Assembly: GCF_030658505.1 (NCBI RefSeq)
Contig: NZ_JAUTXR010000125.1
Coordinates: 41,149-105,148 of the forward strand
Length of the DNA: 64,000 bases
Direction: 5' to 3'
DNA from: Stenotrophomonas raiganjensis (SeqCode)
GTDB lineage: Bacteria > Pseudomonadota > Gammaproteobacteria > Xanthomonadales > Xanthomonadaceae
This document shows positions 34,705-41,979 of this stretch, piece after piece. The translations under genes and the position numbers were made by a program. The notes under the pieces were generated by a model, which saw only the letters and a program-made list of their open reading frames with translations, was not told the DNA's origin and searched no databases. The stretch's first letter is position 1; each line of letters starts with the position of its first letter.

Positions 34705-34847
34705 GGGTAGTCCAGGGGCGGCACGCTGGCCGCGAAAAAATGGTTTTTCTCAACTGACGGTGCAAAAAAAGGCCTGGGCGCACGGTCAGGGAGGCGAACC
34801 GCCCCAACTTTTGACCCTCCCCCCGCCCGATCTGCCGTTGTTGCGAT
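34705..34847. other. Gene-free gap between HNH and small terminase, candidate cos region
   Basis: 143 bp with runs of A and of C (for example AAAAAAA near 34,765 and CCCTCCCCCCGCCC near 34,813). In HK97-like phages with the same gene order the cohesive end site lies between HNH and terS. No overhang can be pinned from sequence alone. Confidence 0.4.
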
Positions 34848-35216
34848 TCATTCGCGTCCACGCGCGCATTTCGGGGTCGCCTTGGCACCTCGGTGCCAGT
34901 TGCCGAACCCGCCGTCCTCGGTCGCGGTCTTGCGGTCGTGGCAGGGCTTGCAGAGGGGCTGCCAGTTGTCGGTGTCCCAGAACAGCGCCTGGCTGCCCTT
35001 GTGCGGGGTGATGTGGTCGACCACCGTCGCGACCGTGACGTGCCCCGACCGATGGCACTCAGCGCACAGCGGGTGCCTCAGCAGGTAGGTCGCGCGCGCT
35101 CGCTGCCATCGGCTGCCGTAGCCGCGCTCGGCTGTGGTCTGCCTCACCGCTGCAGCAGGAACGTGCACGACCGCCTGCCGTGGCATGGCGTTGTGCTTCG
35201 GTGCTCGCTTAGGCAT
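34848..35216 (-). CDS. HNH endonuclease next to terminase
   Basis: 122 residues. Zinc and HNH motifs: CAECHRSG, VVDHITPHKG (first His), NWQPLCKPCHDRKT (Asn and last His). HNH proteins beside terminase in HK97-like phages help cut the cos site for packaging. Confidence 0.9.
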   Translation of the reverse strand: MPKRAPKHNAMPRQAVVHVPAAAVRQTTAERGYGSRWQRARATYLLRHPLCAECHRSGHVTVATVVDHITPHKGSQALFWDTDNWQPLCKPCHDRKTATEDGGFGNWHRGAKATPKCARGRE

Positions 35217-35367
35217 CTTTCACATCGAGAACGATGCCCCTCTTGATCCAGGCATCAAGCTTTTCCCAGTCAGGCTCCAGGCCAGTGACCCGCGAACAGA
35301 TAACCACTGCGCCGAGGTAGTACCTCAACCACCAGGCCAAGCGAACGCGGACTCGACAGGTCTTCAT
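35209..35367 (-). CDS. Small protein, 52 residues, between spanin and HNH genes
   Basis: ATG 35367 overlaps the previous stop (ATGA) and its end overlaps the HNH start by 8 bases. Sequence has a basic N-terminus, a Trp/Tyr-rich hydrophobic patch (LAWWLRYYLGAVVIC) and an acidic tail. The coupling supports translation. Unknown function. Confidence 0.6.
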   Translation of the reverse strand: MKTCRVRVRLAWWLRYYLGAVVICSRVTGLEPDWEKLDAWIKRGIVLDVKDA

Positions 35368-35573
35368 GACCCTTCCCGCATTGGAATTACCTCGACTCGG
35401 CCGTGAATGGTCTTGTGCACTACCTCGCCGTTCTCGACACGAAGAGGCAATTCGTGGAAGCGGACCTCGCCCGTGAGGGTGTTGGCGTAGAAGGCCATGT
35501 CGATCTTCTTGCCATCTACCAGGACAGTCCGCCGGCCACGGCCATCGTCAGGAGTGTGCTCGTGCCTACTCAT
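35364..35573 (-). CDS. Small hypothetical protein, 69 residues
   Basis: MSRHEHTPDDGRGRRTVLVDG start; beta-rich, with no domain known. Overlaps the o-spanin gene by 8 bases and the next gene by 4. Confidence 0.65.
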   Translation of the reverse strand: MSRHEHTPDDGRGRRTVLVDGKKIDMAFYANTLTGEVRFHELPLRVENGEVVHKTIHGRVEVIPMREGS

Positions 35574-35862
35574 CGGACGATCCACGCTGACCAGTTGGGA
35601 CCGGCTTCCCCTGCACCTGCTCGATGGCATCGAACTGAGCCTCGTACAGATCGAGGCACCGCTTCCTGCCGTTGCTCACCTCGAACACAACAGACGGCTT
35701 GCCGGCACGGGCCCAGCTGCAGCGCTTCGTCAGCGCCGCATCGATGGGAACGAACGTGGCAACAGGGACACGGATGACAGCCGGTGCTGGCGGGCTGGGC
35801 TTGGGCACCGACGACTGGCACGACGCCAGACAGAAGGCCGTAGCCAGGACGATCAGTCGCAC
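35566..35862 (-). CDS. Outer-membrane spanin lipoprotein (Rz1-like)
   Basis: 98 residues. A short signal peptide ends in the lipobox LASC (Cys15), then a Pro-rich linker (SVPKPSPPAPAV), typical of o-spanins. It starts 1 base after the i-spanin stop rather than being nested inside it. Together they fuse inner and outer membranes in the last lysis step. Confidence 0.82.
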   Translation of the reverse strand: MRLIVLATAFCLASCQSSVPKPSPPAPAVIRVPVATFVPIDAALTKRCSWARAGKPSVVFEVSNGRKRCLDLYEAQFDAIEQVQGKPVPTGQRGSSDE

Positions 35863-35863
35863 G

Positions 35864-36346
35864 TCAGTACCCCTTCAAGGCTGGGCAGGCAGAGTCGAGC
35901 AGCTCCAGGGCGGCTTTGCATGTATCAGGCCGCTGCTCGTAGCGGCCGCGCCAGGTAGCTGCGTCCTTCTCGGATGACTCGATGCGTCCAGCCAGCGCCT
36001 GCAGAGCTGCCGCGCTTTCAGCCTTCAACGCCTCCAGCTTCACGGCCTCATCGCGAAGAGCATCAGCGACCTCGGCCAGTCGTTGGTCACGGGTATCCAC
36101 ATCGGCCTGCAGGCGCTCGGCATCAGCCTTCCAATCAGCCTTGACCCTTACCACCTGCGCACTCAGATCGCGGATGCGCTGCTCCTTCTCATAGGCCGAG
36201 AGGCCAGAGACCAAACAGCCGAAGGCCAACACTGCGCATACGAGCTTGATCTTGCTGCCCGGCTTTCGAAGCCACTGGAAAGCATCAGCCGCGGCGCCGA
36301 TGACCATCTCCCATACCGCGCGCAGAAACCTCAGCAGAACGCTCAT
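35864..36346 (-). CDS. Inner-membrane spanin (Rz-like)
   Basis: 160 residues. One membrane segment (KLVCAVLAFGCLVSGLSA, about 34-51) is followed by a long periplasmic coiled coil (EKEQRIRDLSAQVVRVK and on). Size and topology match i-spanins, and it lies between holin and the lipoprotein gene. Confidence 0.82.
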   Translation of the reverse strand: MSVLLRFLRAVWEMVIGAAADAFQWLRKPGSKIKLVCAVLAFGCLVSGLSAYEKEQRIRDLSAQVVRVKADWKADAERLQADVDTRDQRLAEVADALRDEAVKLEALKAESAAALQALAGRIESSEKDAATWRGRYEQRPDTCKAALELLDSACPALKGY

Positions 36347-36798
36347 GGCTTGTCGCCTCCGATTGCGCCAGTGGCCTTCTCGACCAGGCGCACATAGCCG
36401 GGCAGCAGCCGGCGGATCAGGACGCCGGACAGGCCAGCCAGCGGCAGCTGCGGCGCGCCAGCGAGGGTCGGCCAGATCGACGCGGCAACGGCGATTACCC
36501 AAGCTGCAACGATGGCGTACGCCAGGACCGCCACACCCAGGGCCGCCCACCGGGCCGCCGTCTGCAGGAGGCGATGGCCGCGGCGACGGCTTGCATCCGC
36601 TGCCACGCGTTCCGCATCCTTTTCCGGCAGCAGCAGGACGCCGATCAGCGCGCCGGCCATGGCCACCAGAAGCACCGACTGGGGGACGCCCAGGATGATG
36701 CGCTCTGCTGCACGCAACGCGTCGGCGGTAGCCGGGGCCACGACTGCCGCGGTGAACGTGCCGACGATGGTCTTGAGGGTGCTCACGGGCTCAGTCAC
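36343..36798 (-). CDS. Probable holin
   Basis: 151 residues with about three hydrophobic segments (SVLLVAMAGALIGVLLL at about 41-57, AALGVAVLAYAIVAAWVIAVAA at about 84-106 and one near 120-130) and charged ends. Between endolysin and spanins, it should release the endolysin to the cell wall. Assignment is by topology and place. Confidence 0.72.
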   Translation of the reverse strand: MTEPVSTLKTIVGTFTAAVVAPATADALRAAERIILGVPQSVLLVAMAGALIGVLLLPEKDAERVAADASRRRGHRLLQTAARWAALGVAVLAYAIVAAWVIAVAASIWPTLAGAPQLPLAGLSGVLIRRLLPGYVRLVEKATGAIGGDKP

Positions 36799-37460
36799 GC
36801 GGCCAGCACCTTCAGCGCGCGCGCATAGCGCGCCCTGCGATCAGCGGCACCGGTCTGGCCGCCGTTCACTCGTTCGGTGATCTCGTCGAATCGCCCGGCG
36901 TCAGCCAGCTTGTTCAGGGATCGGGCATCCCAGAAGGCACCGGCCGCCAGCGCGCCCCACTTGGGCTGCTCCAGAGCCTCGGGCTGCGCCTCGAAGTCGG
37001 GCACACCCTTGATGCCCTTGGCACGCAGCGCGTCCCGGATCGCGGCGTAGTTGGCCCGGCCAGTGTTCTGGATCGGGCCACGCCCACGGAATCGGTAGCC
37101 ATCGCCGCTCGCCTCGGAGCCGTTGCCCAGGCGGTTGGCGTAGGCGTTGTTACCGATCGCTACCGGCTTCCGCTCCAGCGCGCGCGCCAGACCGTTCGGC
37201 TTCCTCGGCTTTGCCTTGGGATCAACCGCGTAGCGGCCGGGCCAGGTATCGGCCATGCCCTGCGCGCCGTAGTTCAGGTTCTCAACGGTCCGAGTCAGGC
37301 TCGCCGACTCGTGACCAACCTGCGCCAGGAAGGCCGCCACCCGCTTCGGGGTGCAGATGCCGAACGCCGTGCAGGCGTCGGTCAGGGGCTGGGCCCACTG
37401 GGCGGCGACGGCGGCACTGCAGCCGACCGCCTGCTGGATTGTCGAGGCGGTCAGGATCAT
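36795..37460 (-). CDS. Endolysin, glycoside hydrolase family 19 (chitinase/lysozyme-like)
   Basis: 221 residues. The motif AQVGHESASLTRTVENLNY holds the two acidic residues (Glu51 and Glu60); YRFRGRGPIQNTGRANYAAI is the other family hallmark. There is no signal peptide, so it depends on the holin. It cuts the glycan strand of peptidoglycan. Confidence 0.92.
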   Translation of the reverse strand: MILTASTIQQAVGCSAAVAAQWAQPLTDACTAFGICTPKRVAAFLAQVGHESASLTRTVENLNYGAQGMADTWPGRYAVDPKAKPRKPNGLARALERKPVAIGNNAYANRLGNGSEASGDGYRFRGRGPIQNTGRANYAAIRDALRAKGIKGVPDFEAQPEALEQPKWGALAAGAFWDARSLNKLADAGRFDEITERVNGGQTGAADRRARYARALKVLAA

Positions 37461-37474
37461 GGTCGGTCCGGAAA

Positions 37475-37501
37475 TGAAAAACCCCGGCTGGTTGGCCGGG
37501 G
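37475..37501 (-). terminator. Terminator before the lysis genes
   Basis: On the minus strand a perfect 7-bp stem (CCCCGGC/GCCGGGG, 6-base loop) is followed by five T. It sits just upstream of the endolysin start and just after the YfbU-like gene, where a Q-controlled late terminator is expected. Confidence 0.85.
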
Positions 37502-37540
37502 TCGGGTCGTGCGCGATGGTAGTGAATCTACCCTCAAAAG

Positions 37541-37561
37541 TGCGGGAGTGTCACTCCCGCA
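37541..37561. terminator. Second hairpin after the YfbU-like gene
   Basis: A perfect palindrome (GCGGGAGTG/CACTCCCGC, near-zero loop) immediately after the stop, followed on the minus strand by ACTTTTG. It probably acts with the hairpin at 37,475 as a double terminator. Confidence 0.6.
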
Positions 37562-37562
37562 G

Positions 37563-38102
37563 TTACTTCGCGGTGAGGATCTTTGCGAGCTCGTCCGCAT
37601 TCAACTCCCGAGCACCCAGAAGATCGTCGCGAATGGGCTCAAACACAGAGTGCATCGACGCGTAGCGAGCTGCTCGCATCGAATGGGAATTGAAGCTCCG
37701 GCCCTTGAACTCGCTGAAACGATTCAGATCGTCCACCAGCAGGCGCGTGTAAGCCATGAGCTCGGTCTCTCCATTTCCATCGAACCCATCGAACTTGGCA
37801 GTCAACGCGAACTTGCCAGCAGCAGCTTCGAGCGCGGCGCGGCCAGTCGCATCGAGGTTCTTCAGACCATCCTCAACGAACGACCACATGTCGAGCACGT
37901 CGATGACGAACTTGAAATCCTCCGGCAGTTCATCGTCAGAGGAACGGAACGCGCCGCTATGCTCAAAGGGAATTGCGAACTCATGCCCGTCGATAGCCAC
38001 CTTCTTGATGAAATCCGGATCAAACTCTCCTCGGACCTTCATCGATTTCTGGATATCTGCCAGCATGATCACGATCAGACGCTGCTCGTCGGTGAACTTC
38101 AT
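37563..38102 (-). CDS. YfbU-like protein
   Basis: 179 residues. MKFTDEQRLIVIMLADIQKSM at the start and the helical body match the YfbU family of uncharacterised enterobacterial and phage proteins. ATG 38102 has a strong ribosome site (GGAGGAAAG). The DNA is less GC-rich than its neighbours, and the gene sits between Q and the lysis terminators, suggesting an inserted cargo gene with its own promoter. Function unknown. Confidence 0.75.
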   Translation of the reverse strand: MKFTDEQRLIVIMLADIQKSMKVRGEFDPDFIKKVAIDGHEFAIPFEHSGAFRSSDDELPEDFKFVIDVLDMWSFVEDGLKNLDATGRAALEAAAGKFALTAKFDGFDGNGETELMAYTRLLVDDLNRFSEFKGRSFNSHSMRAARYASMHSVFEPIRDDLLGARELNADELAKILTAK

Positions 38103-38118
38103 TCTTTCCTCCATGATC

Positions 38119-38139
38119 AGCGCGCCGACATGGCGCGCT
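38119..38139. promoter_or_regulatory. Stem-loop in the leader of the YfbU-like gene
   Basis: AGCGCGCC and GGCGCGCT form an 8-bp stem with a 5-base loop 16 bp upstream of ATG 38102, within 5 bases of the ribosome site. It could regulate translation or act as an upstream terminator for Q transcripts. Confidence 0.45.
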
Positions 38140-38164
38140 TTCACATGATTCTAACCATTTAGCC

Positions 38165-38860
38165 TCACGCCGCTCTGCTCAAGGCGCTGGACAGTGCCCA
38201 GCAAGCCTCCTGTTCTGCCTCGGTCATACGCTGCAGCAGCCACTCGTAGACGCCCCGCCACTTCGAACGATAGGTGGATTCATCGCGGCCAATGGCCGCC
38301 GCGCGCCGGCGGTCACTGACCTGGCCGAGCCCCGACCCGCCGCAGCCCTTGCACGTCATCAGCAGCTCACCCGACACCGTCTGGCCCCTTCCCTCGCAGC
38401 TGGCGCAGTGCGGCCGGTGCGCAATCTCGCTGATCACTGCCATCGCCAACGTCGGCAGCGACTCCAAGGTGCTGATCGGCCAGCACTGAGCCTTCACCCG
38501 GCCCAGCCGCTGCTGGGCCGCATCGCGGTTGGCCCGCTGCTCCGCCGTCGCCGCGCCGCCCCATCCGATGCACACCTCGGCCAGGCCAAGATCCGTGCGC
38601 GCCTCAGCCAGCCGTCGCTGTTGCCGCTGCAGCTCCGGAGTGACCAGCGCGATGACCGCGTCCCGCAGCTTGTGCCGGCGCAGCGCGGCGCCGTCCGGCC
38701 ACCAGCACGCCTCCAGCAGCTCCCGGCCAAGCCCTGCCGGCACCATGCCCAGCGCCGCGGCAATGTCCTGGTTCGTCAGGTCGGGCTTCCCGCCTCCCCG
38801 ACCGATGTCGAACTTCACCGTGCTCGGCCCAAGCCGTCCCATCGCCTCACGTGGATTCAT
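38165..38860 (-). CDS. Antitermination protein Q-like
   Basis: 231 residues. The N-terminal half is helical and the C-terminal half holds a CASCEGRG ... CKGCGGSG zinc finger (about 152-178) followed by a helix-turn-helix-like end. This is the pattern of lambda/P21-type Q antiterminators. Position, last in the early leftward operon just before the lysis genes, supports it. It would let polymerase read through the late terminators. Confidence 0.78.
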   Translation of the reverse strand: MNPREAMGRLGPSTVKFDIGRGGGKPDLTNQDIAAALGMVPAGLGRELLEACWWPDGAALRRHKLRDAVIALVTPELQRQQRRLAEARTDLGLAEVCIGWGGAATAEQRANRDAAQQRLGRVKAQCWPISTLESLPTLAMAVISEIAHRPHCASCEGRGQTVSGELLMTCKGCGGSGLGQVSDRRRAAAIGRDESTYRSKWRGVYEWLLQRMTEAEQEACWALSSALSRAA

Positions 38861-39273
38861 GCCCGTTCCCCTGTCGTTGATTCGCCGGCCGCCGTCGGCC
38901 CGCCCGTAATCCGCACCACCACCTGGCCGCCGGGCCGGCGCTCGCTGCTCACAACCGGGTGGCTGATGAACCGCTTGTCGTCGATGCCCAGCACTTGGGC
39001 AATTCCGTCCCGGTACGCCTTGAATCGCCCCAGCATGTTGTCGTCGTCCGGCAGCGCCTTCCCCGGCGCCTGGTGGAAGCTCACCCACAGGTGCAGCTTC
39101 CCCGCCGGCAGCTGCAGCGCGCGCCAGCCCGCCTCGTGCGCCAGCACCACCGCAATTTGCCGGGCATGCTTCGTGGCCTTGGCCTTCCTGCTCCAGTGCA
39201 CCCGTCCATTCGGAGACAGGTCCTTGCTCGGCCAGGGCAGTACCAGCTTCGGTACGCGCGACTCAGTAGCCAT
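38857..39273 (-). CDS. rusA: RusA-like Holliday junction resolvase
   Basis: 138 residues. [16 protein letters not shown] at the start and the metal motif [20 protein letters not shown] followed by DDKRF match the RusA family. It resolves junctions in replicated or recombined phage DNA. ATG 39273 overlaps the stop of the previous gene. Confidence 0.88.
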   Translation of the reverse strand: MATESRVPKLVLPWPSKDLSPNGRVHWSRKAKATKHARQIAVVLAHEAGWRALQLPAGKLHLWVSFHQAPGKALPDDDNMLGRFKAYRDGIAQVLGIDDKRFISHPVVSSERRPGGQVVVRITGGPTAAGESTTGERA

Positions 39274-39460
39274 TGCGATTCGGGTCCAGTGGAAGGATGG
39301 CAAACCCCCTGCTCTCCAGCTCTCTCAGCAGGACAAGCCCACGGTCGATGTGGTCCCCTGCCGACGCCTTCGAGGCTGTCGAGCAGGCCTCGCCGATTCG
39401 CCACGCATCCAAGTTGCCTGGCTGCCGCTGGGTGTAGGTATACGGCTGATCTCGGCTCAC
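39263..39460 (-). CDS. Small hypothetical protein, 65 residues
   Basis: GTG 39460 overlaps the stop of the upstream HTH gene (GTGA). The sequence ([21 protein letters not shown]) reads as a globular helical protein. Same frame continues as an open run upstream, but the GTG fits the coupling. Unknown function. Confidence 0.62.
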   Translation of the reverse strand: MSRDQPYTYTQRQPGNLDAWRIGEACSTASKASAGDHIDRGLVLLRELESRGFAILPLDPNRNGY

Positions 39461-39693
39461 GCGCTCACCTCGGCCTGCCCCTGCATCTGCAGTGATTCCC
39501 TGAATGCGGCTCGCCATCGGAACGCCGTCGCCCGGCTGATACCGAAGTCCGTGCGCAACTGGACAACCGAAGGCATGCGGTCCCCGTACATGCGGACCAT
39601 CCGCAGCGCGACGGTCAGCGTAAGGTTCTGCCGGCCCCAGTCCGGCCACCCGGGCTCGCGGTTGTGGTGGTGATCAGCTGGCTGACGGTTCAT
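39457..39693 (-). CDS. Small helix-turn-helix protein
   Basis: 78 residues. VVQLRTDFGISRATAFRWRAAF (about 43-64) is a strong helix-turn-helix. Likely a DNA-binding regulator of the early operon. Confidence 0.72.
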   Translation of the reverse strand: MNRQPADHHHNREPGWPDWGRQNLTLTVALRMVRMYGDRMPSVVQLRTDFGISRATAFRWRAAFRESLQMQGQAEVSA

Positions 39694-39980
39694 GGCACCT
39701 CCGGGCCGGACGGCTCGGCCGCAAAGTGCGTGATCTTGGGGTTATCACACCGCCAGCTGCCGAACACCGGCCGCTCGCTCACCGAGTCCCACAGCAGCAG
39801 CCGCCGCCCATCCTCCGGCGCGCCAGCGATTGGCTTCCAGTCGACGGCAGCTGCGGCGGGGCAATAGGGGATGGCCCTCTCGCCATCCTTGAACACCTGG
39901 CTGGGCGGCTCCGATGTTGCCACAGCGAACGCTCGACCCTTTGCGTTCAGCACAACCCACACGCGTGCCGGGCCGCTCAT
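39690..39980 (-). CDS. DUF551-like protein
   Basis: 96 residues. DWKPIAGAPEDGRRLLLWDS carries the DUF551-type core also seen at 9,249-9,650. ATG 39980 overlaps the stop of the shifted reading frame upstream (ATGA). Function unknown. Confidence 0.72.
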   Translation of the reverse strand: MSGPARVWVVLNAKGRAFAVATSEPPSQVFKDGERAIPYCPAAAAVDWKPIAGAPEDGRRLLLWDSVSERPVFGSWRCDNPKITHFAAEPSGPEVP

Positions 39981-40484
39981 GCTGCCTGCTCCCAGCTGGC
40001 CGTCAGGCGCTGCACCTGTCCGCCCCGCGCCTCGAACTCCTCCACCGTCTCGGCCAGCCGCTGGCCGCCCTTCTCCTTGCCCCACGGCTTGGCCGGCGCC
40101 AGGGGGGCGATGCTCCAGCTTGGCCCGGTTGATCGTCATCTTGTCCGGCGCGCGAGGGCTGGTGCCAGCACGCTTCGATGCGCGATAGGCCGCCTGCTTC
40201 ACGGCCTTGTCTGCCCTGCACTGCTCCCGCTGCTCGTCGGTGACAACGAAGGTGCGGCGCATCCCCTGCCCGGAATTCCGGTACTCGGCACGCTGGCCGC
40301 TGCCCTCCTTCGTCAGGAAGCCTGACGCGACCAGGTCGCGGACGGCGCTTCGAATCCGGGAGCGCAGCTCCACGGTGTCAGCCTTAGCCAGCGCGCACAG
40401 ATCGCGCATCCTCAGCCGTGCTTGGGGATGGGATTCGAAAAGCCGGCGCACCGAGCCTGCGTAGGTGTTGGCCCTGTCCATCAT
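39977..40484 (-). pseudogene. Gene with a one-base frameshift in a run of six C (winged-helix-like protein)
   Basis: The frame from ATG 40484 encodes MMDRANTYAGSVRRLFESHP and a winged-helix-like region up to MTINRAKLEHRP. After the six G (40,102-40,107 on the plus strand) coding sense moves to another frame, LAPAKPWGKEKGGQRLAETVEEF and on to a TGA at 39,977, which overlaps the next gene's ATG. With five C the frame would be unbroken (about 168 residues). Either a real disruption, a sequencing error in a homopolymer or rarely a programmed shift. Confidence 0.72.
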
Positions 40485-40858
40485 GCTGCTGCCCTCAGTT
40501 CGTTGATGTAGGTCTGGTTTGCAATCAGCTCGTCGTCGGAGCCGTACGTCTCGTGGAAGGTCCGCGAGCCATCCATCAGGCTCGGGCCGTAGATCTGGCG
40601 CATCGTCGCGAAGGTGTTCCCCTCCATCGGGTAGCGCTGGTGGTGCCATTTGCAGAGCGCGTAGCCGAACATGTGACCGCGCCGCAGGTTCCCGCTCTTG
40701 GCGTGGTTGTAGTCGCAGCCGTAGACCACCAGCTCGGGCTCCAGCAGCTCCTGCATCTGCAACGCCAGGCAGGCCATGCAAGGGCCCGTCTTTGCCAGCT
40801 CCATCCGGGCCCTTTCCTCCTTCGTAGGAGGCGGCCCGAGTGACATTGACCACCACAT
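40481..40858 (-). CDS. Ref-like HNH nuclease
   Basis: 125 residues. Motif CMACLALQ then GCDYNHAKSGNLRRGHMFG and LCKWHHQRYP, matching the zinc/HNH fold of RecA-dependent nuclease Ref-like phage proteins. ATG 40858 overlaps the previous stop (TGATG). It may cut DNA in recombination or repair. Confidence 0.72.
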   Translation of the reverse strand: MWWSMSLGPPPTKEERARMELAKTGPCMACLALQMQELLEPELVVYGCDYNHAKSGNLRRGHMFGYALCKWHHQRYPMEGNTFATMRQIYGPSLMDGSRTFHETYGSDDELIANQTYINELRAAA

Positions 40859-41076
40859 CAGCGCGCGGCCTCGTCGGCCAGGCGCCAGCCGTGCTGCCAA
40901 GCTTCGGCCTTCTCGCTCAGCGGGCCGGCGCGGCGGTTGGCGCCGTCCTCGGTCTCGCATTCGATCCAGACCAAGTGCGGGTTGTCGCTCAGGCGCAGGC
41001 CGTTGAGCCGAGCCGAGTAACCGGCGTTGATCTCCTTGGCGAACCTGCTGCGCGTGCTGTAGTTGGTGAAGTCCAT
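40858..41076 (-). CDS. Small hypothetical protein, 72 residues
   Basis: MDFTNYSTRSRFAKEINAGY start and a charged WIECETEDGANRRAGPLSEKA middle. Coupled to both neighbours by TGATG. Not recognised. Confidence 0.68.
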   Translation of the reverse strand: MDFTNYSTRSRFAKEINAGYSARLNGLRLSDNPHLVWIECETEDGANRRAGPLSEKAEAWQHGWRLADEAAR

Positions 41077-41276
41077 CAGCGTCTGTTCCTCGTCGTGCTG
41101 CGCCGTGCGGCGCTCAGTTCCTGGTCCCGCTTGTCCCACCCGGTCTGCCAGCGGCGACGCCGCGTCACACCGTCCTGCCCCATCTCGTACCGCGGTGCCG
41201 ATTCCCGGCTGCGGCAGGCATCACGCGCCCAGCGCCCGGCCTGCTCGGCTAGGGCCAGCTCCGCTTCAGTCACCAT
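41076..41276 (-). CDS. Small basic protein, 66 residues
   Basis: Arg/Trp-rich, with a TRRRRWQTGWDKRDQ segment. Overlaps the P-like gene by 11 bases. Not recognised. Confidence 0.6.
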   Translation of the reverse strand: MVTEAELALAEQAGRWARDACRSRESAPRYEMGQDGVTRRRRWQTGWDKRDQELSAARRSTTRNRR

Positions 41277-41979
41277 CGAAGTTCAGCTCGGCCGCTGCCC
41301 GCTCCATCGCCGCGCGCGCCGATTCCCGATCACGCACTGGCCGAACGCCGTGCTTCTCCTGTTCGATCGCCAGCACCGGCTCCGGCACCGGCTTGCCGGC
41401 GACCACGTGCTGGACAGCGCGCATGTAGGCTTCCTCCAGCATTCGGCGCTGCTGCGATCCATGGTCGGCCGAGGCATAGACGTGCAGGTCCAGCAGCGAG
41501 CGCACCAGCACCGTGAAGCCGCTCTGCGGCCGGCCCGGCGCCATCTCACGCTCCACCGCCGCCATGACCGGAATGTCCAGGCACATCGTCAGGAACCGCG
41601 GCGGGTTCGGCGGCCACTCCCGGCCCTCGGTCAGGCAGCAGGCCATGCCGCGCGCGTGCTGTGCCCGGCTGCGCCCCTTCAACACCTGGAACCATGTGCC
41701 CGCCGCGATGGTCAGGCTTCCGTCCTTCTTGAACGGCGCAGCGCCGTTCTCGCGCTCCCACTTCCCCGGGAACATGGCCGTCATCTGCTTCCAGAACTCC
41801 CACAGGTAGGCCGACTGCGCCTCGCTCAGCGGCTCAGCCGACGACGGCAAACTCGGCGTCGACGACATCGCCTGGCTCGAACCCAGCGCCGCCACCGTGG
41901 CCACCGCCTCGGCGTTGGGCGTAGAACTGCTGCTCGAGCTGCTCGGTGCGGTCGGCAGAACCGTGTTGAGGGCTTGCAT
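41266..41979 (-). CDS. Replication protein P-like (helicase loader)
   Basis: 237 residues. After a Ser/Ala-rich N-terminus the region from about 58 (YLWEFWKQMTAMFPGKWERE) to 140 (WPPNPPRFLTMCLDIP) follows the lambda P family pattern. ATG 41979 has a strong ribosome site (AGGAG, 7 bases upstream), so the gene overlaps the end of the O-like gene by 146 bases. It should bring host DnaB to the origin. Confidence 0.78.
   Translation of the reverse strand: MQALNTVLPTAPSSSSSSSTPNAEAVATVAALGSSQAMSSTPSLPSSAEPLSEAQSAYLWEFWKQMTAMFPGKWERENGAAPFKKDGSLTIAAGTWFQVLKGRSRAQHARGMACCLTEGREWPPNPPRFLTMCLDIPVMAAVEREMAPGRPQSGFTVLVRSLLDLHVYASADHGSQQRRMLEEAYMRAVQHVVAGKPVPEPVLAIEQEKHGVRPVRDRESARAAMERAAAELNFDGD

Noticed and set aside
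39690..40856. One 388-codon minus-strand ORF spanning three genes
   Set aside because: The frame joins unrelated pieces: an out-of-frame start, the first part of the frameshifted gene, and the DUF551-like gene. Overlap signals and coding sense show separate genes.
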